A stretch of 64,000 nucleotides of DNA from Argyresthia goedartella. Taxonomy: Eukaryota > Arthropoda > Insecta > Lepidoptera > Argyresthiidae. Both the position numbers and the translations under genes were made by a program. Location of the stretch: positions 21,608,715 through 21,672,714 of the forward strand of contig OX463829.1 of NCBI GenBank assembly GCA_949825045.1, read 5' to 3'. The notes under the pieces were generated by a model, which had not been told where the DNA came from, ran no database searches, and saw only the letters and a list, made by a program, of their open reading frames with translations. Positions 43,344 to 52,172 of this stretch are shown one piece after another; position 1 is the first letter of the stretch, and every line of letters begins with the position of its first letter.

Positions 43344-43431
43344 TCGGTTTTGTTTAGGAGTTTAAATAAAGTACGAGTATAAGTTTCAGAACTTATACTC
43401 GTACTTTATTTAAACTCCTAAACAAAACCGA
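43344..43431. repeat. Perfect 42-bp-arm hairpin with a 4-nt loop
   Basis: The arms 43344-43385 and 43390-43431 are exact complements over 42 bp, with loop tcag. The arms start tcggttttgtttaggagttt. Such an exact palindrome is usually a young fold-back duplication or a MITE without an interior. If transcribed it would make a perfect 42-bp dsRNA, of interest for siRNA. A C-to-G check at the outer edge shows pairing ends at 43343/43432. Confidence 0.95.
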
Positions 43432-43779
43432 TCAACCACTAACTTTCTGGGATGTAGGGATGCGAGTAGTATTTGTCGTTAATAGTATTACCACAGAATA
43501 CTTAATAGTACTCCGTACAGAAAGATGACTCCGCAAACATACTTAAATAAATAGCAACTCTCGCTGCGCGGCAATAAAGCGCAATCTAGCTCGCACCTGC
43601 GCTACGTACAATAATCGCTAAACACCCACAGAATCTGTTGTCCTGCCCGTGCAGGCTAGATAGCGCCACATCATTACGCCTGAGAGCTTCTTTTACTCTG
43701 ACATCACAAGGTCGTAATGTAAACTCCTGTCTCGCTTGATCACGGTAGGGTACCTACGTGAGATTTGTGTTTGTGAATT

Positions 43780-44599
43780 TTAGTCCACTCTCTTTTTTAT
43801 GGGGGGTAGAGAAATGCGATAAGTGAATTCGTCAGTTTGAGGGATCCACTGTATGCCTAATACTTTAATTGAAGTTGAGTCGGAAGTGATGCTGAAATCT
43901 TTGGGCATGTCACACTGATCATCAGGGAATCTATCAAGGAGCTGAGGTGAGTTTGAGGTCCATTTGCTGAACTGGAAGCTACCTAGAGCCAATAAATCAA
44001 TGAGTTCATTTTGAAGTGCCTGAGCAGATTCCACAGAGTCATGACCTGTGAGTATGTCATCGACGAAGTTTAAATTGCGTATAATATGAGCAGCATGAGG
44101 GTAGCGATGACCTTCGTCATCAGCTAATTGGAGCAGAGTACGAATAGCATGATATGGACTGGACCGTAATCCGTATGTGACGGTATTGAAAGCATAATTG
44201 AGAAGGGGCTGGTCGGGTGACGACCGCCATAGAATGAGCTGATAATGTCTTTGTTCTGGGCGAATGAGAATATTCCTGAATATCATTCGGATGTCAGTAC
44301 TAAATACCACTGAGTGAGTTCTAAATGACATGATGATGTCAACAATGTCTTGTTGAAGTGCTGGGCCTGTGTGTAGGCATTCATTTAAGCTTATGCCATT
44401 TGAGATTTTGCAGCTTCCGTCGAATACACAACGTAGCTTTTCTGTACCTGACTTAAATATGCCATGGTGAGGTATATAAAAGTGCGGTTTATGAGCGAAT
44501 GTGTTGGGATGGCAAGGCGACATATGGCCTAACCTTATGTAGTCTGTCATGAAGTCTACGTATTTTGAGTAAAAGAGCGGGTTTGATTGCAGCTATTTC
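43780..44599 (-). pseudogene. BEL/Pao LTR-retrotransposon RT fragment
   Basis: On the minus strand: FYSKYVDFMTDY and LGHMSPC upstream, then HFYIPHHGIFK, KLRCVFDGSCK, SLNECLHTGPALQQD, STDIRMIFRNI, YGLRSSPYHAIRTL and the catalytic FVDDILTG. This set is diagnostic for BEL/Pao RT. The open frame is 44550-43780; coding similarity extends upstream to a TAG at about 44597 and stops abruptly after SLPPIKKRVD at 43780. Protease, RNase H, integrase and LTRs are absent. No frameshift lies within the 256 codons. Confidence 0.92.
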
Positions 44600-44795
44600 T
44601 CTAAATTGAGAAACCTGTGTAGTGCAATTGCATTGCAAAAGGGCGGAGGGCACAGACTTGAATAGTAGGGACAGGGCACGGAGCGCTTGAAAGTGTCGCT
44701 ACAAAAACAGTACAAAATCGGGAAAATTGGACTGTTTGCAATCAGTCGCGCTTGGACGGTGACAGCCGATTGACATATCGGCAGCAAAAACAAAA

Positions 44796-44872
44796 ATGGT
44801 GACCTGCGACGTAAAAAGGTGTAAATCATACCCAAATCGCAAAACACAAAAACAGGGAGTGCCGTATCACAA
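44796..44872 (+). CDS. THAP zinc-finger domain, candidate first exon
   Basis: From an ATG in the context 'caaaaATGGTG' the peptide is MVTCDVKRCKSYPNRKTQKQ followed by GVPYH. This matches the start of a C2CH THAP DNA-binding domain: the first two zinc Cys (C4, C9), then 'vpyHkFP'. The exon would end at 44872 before GTATGT, leaving two bases (aa) of a codon, which fits a Lys of the expected HKFP. THAP domains occur in P-element-type transposases and in host regulators. I find no second exon with the Cys-x2-His pair before 45205, so it is either an exon of a gene with a long intron or a stranded transposase scrap. Confidence 0.6.
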
Positions 44873-45561
44873 GTATGTATTATATTTTCAATTACTATTG
44901 GCTTTAAATTGATTATCTATAAAATATTGTTCTCGAAAAAATCCTCAAACGAAAATCAACCATTCGACTGACGTAACTTTGTAGCGACGTGCGACGCACA
45001 GTGAAACTGCCCGCTTCCTATATTTGAAAAACGATCCGATTTGGTTATTTTTCTATTCGTAATGTCAAGATTACTATTCGTAATGTCATTAGATTACTAT
45101 TCTCGACTGCAGGTTCAGCACCAGGGCCTGGATCCTCCAGGTCAGCAGAATGTAACGCGCGGTATAGGGTTTCAACGTTGTACGTGCACGCACACTATTC
45201 ACCAGCGATGGATTCAAAGATTCAAAGATTCATTTATTTGCTATAAATGTGGTTACATACAGTTCTTATATATATATATATAAGTCTCACACATTTAGCC
45301 GTCGCTGGGCATGCAAATTAATTTTAATTGAGTACCTACCTAACATTGTATAAGATAACAATAATATTTTTTAAATCCTTTGTAAATGACCAAATTGAAA
45401 TTCAAATTACTTAATGTCAAAATTTACAGATACTTACTTAATTCACAATACAAAATAGTCAGTAATCAAAATAACAGTGTAATTGTCAAAAATCTACAAT
45501 AGGATCCACTTGTACCAAGTTGTATGTGCTATTACTTATATTATATTAAACTTAGATTAAA

Positions 45562-46029
45562 TCATATATAAAATTCGGACATGTCATAAAAGCCATTATG
45601 TATTAGCCATTTTCTTAGTTTTATTTTAAAGAAGGGCAGCGGTAGATATTGTATCTCTGCTGGAATACCATTAAATATCTTTACAGCCATTGCGTAACAG
45701 TTTCTATTGTGCAATGCTGTATTGGCTCGAGGAAGAACTAAACGACTAGGAAATCGAGTATTAAATGAATTAACACTGGACAATTTCACACTTTTCAATT
45801 TTGGACAGTTAGTTTTCTTTTTGTTTGACATGACTGCCTTATGCCTTTAGTTAGCCATTTAGGATTGACTTTTATATCTCGTCTAATCTTCACCCTAGTT
45901 GTTGGGAAACATTGATTGTAAAGTAGGACTATTGTATCATGAAATAATTTGAACGCTGATTCAAATACAATTCATAACTTCATTCCATGATAGGCTATCT
46001 AGGTAGCCTTTAAACTTAACCACATTTTC
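45562..46029 (-). pseudogene. LINE 4 ORF2 linker joined to C-terminus (RT deleted)
   Basis: On the minus strand from 46029: ENVVKFKGYLDSLSWNEVMN, then FKLFHDTIVLLYNQCFP and VNPKWLTKGIRQSC. This matches the EN-RT linker of LINE 2 (FNLFHDVIVLFFEMCFP, RWLSKGIKRCC). Immediately after come TNCPKLKSVKLSSVNSF and AMAVKIFNGIPAEIQYLPL, the extreme C-terminus. The whole RT, about 400 residues in LINE 2, is missing. Confidence 0.8.
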
Positions 46030-46052
46030 ATCTCGACTTCAAAGATCGACAT

Positions 46053-47666
46053 ATGCCCTGGTTAACCAATAATGTCAGACTGATGATGCAGCTAAGGGAC
46101 AAAGTACATGCAACTTATAAGAAATCCAAATCTCATACTCATAAACAGGAATACAAATCTCTTAAAAACCTCGTAATAACCAGTCTTTTTGCAGAAAAGA
46201 GGGCATACTTTGAGCACCACATCAACAATAACACCAAAGACCCAAATCAGTTATGGAAAAAACTTCGTGAAACGTGTATTCCTAACTTCAAAAAACCAAA
46301 TGAACTTCCTGACAACTTTGCTGATCCCAACGATATTATGTCTCATTTTATGAATATCCCCGGGGAAGATCGTGTAAGAATATCAGATCTCACCTTTTAC
46401 GAATACCATAGGTTTGGTCCTGGTGTTTTCCGACTTAAACAAGTGAATGAGCATGATGTCAGTAAAATTATTCTTAAACAGAACTCACACGCCTGTGGTA
46501 TGGACAAAATTACAATGGATATGTTAATTCTCACATTACCACAAACACTTAAAATAATTACTCATATTCTAAACCAATCCTTGATTACCTCTATATTCCC
46601 ATCATCTTGGAAGGCATCTATTGTCCGTCCGACCCCAAAAATAAGTAACCCCAAAATAATATCTGATCTACGACCTATATGTATACTACCGTACCTCTCT
46701 AAAATTCTCGAAAAACTTGTGTACTTTCAAGTAATTTCATTTGCGGAAACATACGGCCTTCTTCCAAAGTTTCAATCAGGTTTCAGAAAGAATCGTAGTA
46801 CAACGACGGCACTTCTTGATGTTGTTGACAACGTATTAGCATCCCAAGACTCTGGGAATGCCACGTTTCTCGTCCTACTTGACTACTCTAAAGCATTTGA
46901 CTCCATCAATGTGGATTTAATTCTTTCCAAGCTAAGCTACTATGGATTTGAAACTTACCTCAAAGACCGCAACCAACAAGTAGTCTTAACAAATAGTGAC
47001 GGAACCAAAAATCACTCTCAAAAAGTCACCACCTGTAGAGGTGTTCCTCAAGGGTCGATATTGGGTCCTCTGTTATTTATTCTGTACTGCGCTGATATCA
47101 CAAGCTGCATTCACCATTGCAAATATCATCTATATGCCGATGATTTACAGCTTTATATTGAAGTGAACAAAGAATCGCTTCCTGATGTTATGCGGAGGAT
47201 AAATGCGGATTTAGAACGTATAACAACTTGGTCCTCCAAAAATGCGTTGGTCCTAAACCCAAAAAAATCAAAGTTCATGATACTCGGATCGAGACACCAG
47301 GTGAATACTATTGGCGATATGAATCCACAAATTGCTATATCGGGGGTACCAGTCGAGCGAGTGCGTGAAGCGCGGAACCTGGGTCTAATCATGGATGAGG
47401 AGCTGCGTTTTGACAAACATGTTCTCGAGCTCGTCAAAAACTGTTTTTACAGGTTAAATATTCTTTACAGAATTCGGAAATTCCTAAAAGAAGAAATACG
47501 AGTGGAGCTCTGTGAGGCGTTAGTGTTGTCAAAGCTTAACTACTGCATCACAGTATACGGGCCGCGTTTGTATAAGCGCACTGAGCGATTGGTACAAGAG
47601 TGCAGAACGCCTGCGCTCGCTATTGTTACATCGTCCCACCACGTACTCATATCACGCCCTATCTGA
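46053..47666 (+). pseudogene. LINE 5 ORF2 reverse transcriptase (frame lost near the end)
   Basis: The 537-codon frame has the linker (MPWLTNNVRLMMQLRDKVHA), then RT: FPSSWKASIVRPTPK, LRPICILPYLSKILEK, FQSGFRKNRSTTTALL, LLDYSKAFDSIN, RGVPQGSILGPLLF, the catalytic YADDLQLY, and CEALVLSKLNYCITVYGP. All catalytic boxes are intact. Between SKLSYYGF and ETYLKDRNQQV about eight to ten residues usually present (a 'WF' helix) are missing, an in-frame deletion. After about 47600 the frame is lost and the C-terminus continues in the next frame. Confidence 0.9.
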
Positions 47667-47989
47667 ATCGAGCAAATGTTTTAAAAATGAAAGGCAGACA
47701 ACAATTTCAATTTGCAGCGCTCTTGTTCGGTGTTATAAAGAGAGGGATACCTGAATACCTTCACGGAAAGCTCTCCTGGAAAGTTTCCAATCACCACATG
47801 AACCGCAGCTCAACAAATATACTCTCCATTCCCCGGCATCGGACTGCTGCTTTCAGGGGTAGCTTCAGATATCTGGCTACAAAATGCTGGAATAATATCC
47901 CTCCGCCAATTCGTGAAAAAATTACTTTAACCAGCTATAAAACAGCATACAAAGCCTATTTACTAGCCCTTCAAAAAGCGGATAACTGA
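47600..47989 (+). pseudogene. LINE 5 ORF2 C-terminus, shifted frame
   Basis: From MQNACARYCYIVPPRTHITP to YLATKCWNNIPPPIREK, the normal C-terminal domain of this LINE group. It overlaps the main frame by 66 nt; one indel at about 47595-47605 explains the shift. Confidence 0.85.
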
Positions 47990-48514
47990 AGCTATCTCTG
48001 CAGTCTGCATCGGCAGCCTTCGTTTCTGACCCCCAAAACCTCTTGCATTTTTCAAACATGTTTGTACATTATTCATATTTATCATAATTACTGTGCCTAT
48101 TTATTTATTTATTTATTTATTTATCGTACTTCATACCATTATTTACATGCCACACACAAACTCTATACTCATATACCCTACATTTATATTATGCTATTTA
48201 TATATTACGTAGTCTAATCAACACCGTACAAAACAACACACTCAGTCACACCGGTTCCGACAGAATACCAGCGCTTCAGGTCCTCCTGTAGGCCCTGTAG
48301 CATAATGCTGAGCCGGAGCCATTTCACCGTCGCCGTATACAACCAGCACACTACGCTGTTTTCTTAAGAAGCCATTTACATCACATAATATACCCACTTT
48401 TGTTGTTGTCCATGTGTATTCCTATTTTTGTATATTCCTATTTTGTGCTATGTGTTGTGTATTGTGACGCTTGAATAAACGCATATTCTATTCTATTCTA
48501 TTCTATTCTATCTC

Positions 48515-49248
48515 CATAATCTCTTTTAGTGGTATACCAGAAATTTATTTGCTTATTCCTTTTTGTCACAGGAACAGTTAAGAATTGTGTTGTGTCATGG
48601 TCTGACAATCCTAGACGTTGAGTTTCCCCATAAGCCGTATTCATATTACTTATTAGATGATCAATACACTAATTATGTCGTGTTGGTGTATTAAGATGAA
48701 TAACCATGTTATAGGCTTCTATTATGTTTTTTAACTCTTTCGTCCACTTGTCGTCTTTCAGTGTATTTATGTTTAAATCTCCGGTTAATATCAATTTGCT
48801 ATTGTTTAGTTTGTGTCTCAGCTTATGTAGTAATAGTTCTAGTTTATTAAGGAACTATGTATTGAGTTTGGCATTTGGAATTTTATACAGACAAAACAAA
48901 AATAATTTATATTCTGGAACCTCCACTCCACAACATTCAAAGGAAAATGGTTCGGTCAATTTTTGACAATATTTATTTCTTTAGTTTTAATGTTATTCTT
49001 AGCAAATATACAGACACCTCCTCGTGATTTAACTGACCGACAGTAAGAGGGGCTATTTTGTAATTTTTGAGGTATAAATTTTTCTCATTTCCTGACTTAA
49101 CAAGAGTTTCTGACAAGCAGATAAAATCAATGTCTTTGTACCTTGCACTTAATTCATTAACAGTAATTGTAATAATGTCTACCTTACTCTTAAAACCCTG
49201 TATATTCTGGTGCATTATATACAGTTCACCATTATTGCCATCAGACAC
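48515..49248 (-). pseudogene. LINE 4 ORF2 endonuclease
   Basis: On the minus strand: MSDGNNGELYIMHQNIQGFK and DIDFICLSETLVKSGNE (first AP-endonuclease motifs, frame 49248-48973). In a second frame follow FSFECCGVEVPEY, LILTGDLNINTLKDD, NTPTRHN, then a stop, CIDHLISN, and LGLSDHDTTQ with the catalytic SDH. The sequence ends at 48515 against LINE 5. At least one frameshift (about 48985) and two stops break it. Confidence 0.8.
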
Positions 49249-49363
49249 GAAAAAGCTGGCAAGATGCAGATTTTTCCATTTTCTTTGGTGAAGTTTTTTG
49301 TTTCGATTTATCGACCTCAGTATTTAGTATACCAGCTTTCTTAAAGTAATAAGGTATTGTTCC

Positions 49364-49992
49364 CTATTTACTGACGTTCAAGTTTACTTTAACTGCCACG
49401 TTATTATCGTTATTTATGGACATATTGATGTGATCTTTATTTGATAGAACGTTATTGATTTGGGAACAAAGTCTTTGTATGTAAATCTTTTTGGTTAGGA
49501 TTTCATCAATTTTTACGTAATGACAGTTTGGAAACACATTTAATAATATTTTGATCGTGTCATTCAATATTTTTTCGTTTGAATAGTCACTATTCGTAAT
49601 ACCCAGTACAATAACTGTATTGTTCTTCAAAGCCTTAAGACAAGCGGTTAGTTCCACTGATAATTTTGTTGGGTTTTTATCATGTTCTCCGACTGACAGT
49701 ATGACGACATCTTTTTCGTTAATGGTTCCATAGTTGATACCCATCAATATATTGTCACTAGATGCTTGCGATTTTGTATGCAAAATCGCAAGTATTTCCG
49801 TTTAAGGTATTTCCGTTTAAGGTAATTGTTTCTTGATTCCACGAGTTCAGTCGCCAAGCCAACGCATTGTTTTCCTCCAAATATATGTATTGTGGGACAG
49901 TTATTAACAGTTAATTTCGATGGTTTTTCGCCTTTGATACAGTTATTTTCGGAATAGGTGTTGGTAGACTTATTTTTGGTTGTACTTGTCAT
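49364..49992 (-). pseudogene. LINE 4 ORF1, SGNH-like domain
   Basis: Frame 49992-49744 gives TIHIFGGKQCVGLATELVES (the first SGNH block, with GGK where GDS is expected). The reading then moves to frame 49783-49364: DVVILSVGEHDKN, NNTVIVLGITNSDYS. The switch happens at a small local rearrangement: YLKRK is repeated by a 15-bp tandem duplication (about 49793-49822), next to a 12-bp perfect palindrome (49765-49792). This is the ORF1 C-terminal domain seen also in LINE 3. Confidence 0.6.
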
Positions 49993-50061
49993 ATTGGGAG
50001 AACGCTTTCTTTCGTGAGCTATTTTTTGAAACTCTTCTTTTTCTGAATGACGTTTTTCCTG

Positions 50062-50449
50062 TCAGTTGATTGTATTTTCTGGTGGTATAGGTGTGGTTTC
50101 TTCATCCAGCTGTTTTGGAGTATTGTCCTTAAAGAGCACTCTCCCATTCAGGCTTTTGTTTGGTGTGTCTGGATTGCCAGAGAGTCTTAATCGTCTCGGG
50201 TCAGTTTTCCGCTTCCGTAAAGTTAATGGGTTTTTTTTGGACGTTGGTTCATTTGAGCATATTTTCTTAAGTGCTTCTATATTTTGTTCTTGTTTAGCAT
50301 TGCTTATTCGTAATTCCTGGTTCTCTCCCATAAGCGATTCAATCTCTTGATGGGCACTATCCAGTTGTATTTTTAGTTGTTCGATAGTATCCTGCATTAT
50401 TTTATATTGTTCACTGTCGTAAACTGTGCTAAGATGAGGTACACTCGGC
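50062..50449 (-). pseudogene. LINE 4 ORF1, coiled-coil part
   Basis: The minus-strand frame contains a coiled coil (YKIMQDTIEQLKIQLDSAHQ and on through QELRISNAKQEQNIEALK), then a basic stretch (SKKNPLTLRKRKTDPRRLR). It ends in a TGA at 50062, after which the same frame goes on to 49992 and the SGNH part, so a single nonsense codon separates them. The upstream portion of the open frame (50450-50649) is not ORF1-like. Confidence 0.65.
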
Positions 50450-50937
50450 GCCACGAATAAAGAGCTCTCGGAGAAACTGGCGGGGATTACTGCGCATGTG
50501 TACAGTCGCGGCATAATTCCGAAGTGCGTTTTTAGGGTTAGTGTGAAGGAATGAGTGTTCAGGACTTTCTTCACTTCTATTTTTTCTCTGTTTGATATTT
50601 TGTTTGACTTTGTGTCAAATAAACTATAGGTACTCTCTATTGACAACATTTGTTAACGTCAAGGTTGAAACCTATATATAAATAACCCCCTAGCATAGAA
50701 TGCCCCTAGTCACTAGGGCCTAGTGAATATAGATACTTGTAGTAATAGTCCTGCACACTCTTTTCTTCCCGCTGCTGCACACTCTTTTCTTCCCGCTGAC
50801 TAATAATTTGTAATTCGACCGGGGCGAAAGATAACGTTGGGTAATATTGTATGCGACTGTACTCAAGAAGCTTCGAGACGTGCTTTCGGTGCGGGCATCG
50901 GGAAGCGACTGATCAACGAATCAGGTGCCGGCGCTGA
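50450..50937. other. Unassigned insert-like sequence within LINE 4 ORF1
   Basis: Between two ORF1-like parts lies about 490 bp with no coding sense. It includes a 24-bp tandem duplication ('ctgcacactcttttcttccc', about 50752-50800) and, on the minus strand, a TATA-like tatatatagg at about 50672-50680. It may be an inserted element; its borders are unclear. Confidence 0.4.
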
Positions 50938-51378
50938 CTACCGCCCCCGTCGCTCCTCACTTCCCCGCGCCAAACACTTGTGAAAAGTGACTACTGCGCA
51001 TTCAAGGACAAAGCTCTTTAGTCGTGGCGCCGAGTATAAACTTAATGCCTTGACTGAGGATGTGTTTGATTCTAAAGAGTTGAAGAAGTCTTCGTTGGAG
51101 GCATATTTTGTCCTAGGGAACCGCTGTGTCGCGTTATGGCTTAGTCTGTTGTAGACTTGATTCTCATCATGTTCCTGGCTAGTTTCTCCGCTGATGTCTA
51201 AGATCGACTGATTATTGTTAACATGAATAAACTGTCGCCGCCTTCGTTGTGTAATATTTGAACTTGAACGTGGGGAGCATGGTGCACTGTGGCTGTTGTG
51301 ATCATTGTCATATACTAGAGGGGACTGATCTTCTAGAGCGAGTGGTGAGTCAATCGTCTTGGTCAATGTCGGATACAC
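50938..51378 (-). pseudogene. LINE 4 ORF1, N-terminal remnant
   Basis: The frame of 146 codons is Ser/Asn-rich with a basic patch (RRRRQFIHVNNN) and an acidic run. It sits where ORF1 should begin and resembles residues 70-140 of LINE 2 ORF1 in character only. A PHD finger is not evident. Assignment rests mainly on position. Confidence 0.4.
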
Positions 51379-51490
51379 AGTTTATGCAGACAAGCATGAG
51401 AATCCGATGCGAAATGTGCCGACTGGTATTTAATTATGAGCAGATAAATGCGCAGCGTTGCGAGCCGAGATTTCGTGTTCAAACTTGAAA

Positions 51491-52172
51491 AATGGCGTCG
51501 ATCCACTCGCGAGATCGAAACTCTCTGACGTCACGCACTGCGTTTCGTTTCGTGCGTGAACAGTAAGAGAGGTGTTATAGTACTCACTCAGGCTATTGGC
51601 AAATTCTAAGGCTAGGTCCTACCTACCTCCTTACTTATGGTATTGTAATTTGTTTTATATTGGGTCCAAAGTGTTTACTTTTATAGGTAAACAAAAAGGT
51701 ATTCAATTAAAAAGGAATCGAATTTTATTTGTTATAAATTCCTTTAGCCACCCTAAAATGTAAGGTACTTAAGTCATTGTTGTTGCAAACATCACAAAAA
51801 AGTTGCTTATGAGGAGCGGCTAGCGCGCGACGCGACCTAAGTGAAATCCCGAACATCGGGTTGGCCGGTTGAACGCACCTAATTTGTTGAGTGAGACCCC
51901 CCTGGTATTACTTAGCCCTCTCCTCAAGTAAGTGTTATAAGAGTGTAGCCACAAAAATTAAATCTCTTCAGCTTCGGAAACATGAAAGTATCCTCCTCGA
52001 TCACTTAATATAGTAGAGTAGTCTAATCCGTAACTAAGGATCTAACGCTATACATGTGTAAAAATATTCATAATTAATAAACGTACATTTTCTTTGGCAG
52101 ATTAAATCCCGCATACTCAAGCTAGATCAATCTAAAATACATTAATTTATTATCAAGAATCGGCAACCAAAT
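51491..52172. other. Region upstream of the protease gene
   Basis: No coding frame supported. It should hold the promoter and 5' UTR of the protease gene starting at 52173, but I see no convincing TATA box with an initiator at the proper distance. The part 51500-51560 may still be LINE 4 5' UTR. Confidence 0.4.

Larger units (their letters stand above)
46035..48509 (+). mobile_element. LINE 5 (CR1-group), 5'-truncated, inserted in LINE 4
   Basis: It is flanked by atctc at 46030-46034 and 48510-48514. LINE 4 endonuclease/linker coding resumes on each side in the opposite orientation, so this is a clean insertion with a 5-bp duplication. The 5' end falls inside ORF2 just after the endonuclease. 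The 3' end has AATAAA at about 48474 and a (TTCTA)n run at 48485-48509, typical of CR1-type 3' ends. Confidence 0.9.
45205..51490 (-). mobile_element. CR1/Jockey-group LINE (LINE 4), interrupted by LINE 5 and lacking RT
   Basis: This minus-strand element has ORF1 at about 51378-49364, the ORF2 endonuclease at about 49248-48515, then a 2.5-kb plus-strand LINE 5, then the ORF2 linker (46029-45840), the C-terminus (45831-45562) and a 3' UTR down to about 45205. The linker joins directly to the C-terminus, so the RT has been deleted. The 3' end is AATAAATGA plus units of atctttga. The 5' border is approximate. Confidence 0.75.

Noticed and set aside
44593..44847. 84-codon minus-strand frame after the BEL fragment
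   Set aside because: It lies beyond the BEL similarity and antisense to the THAP exon; no domain.
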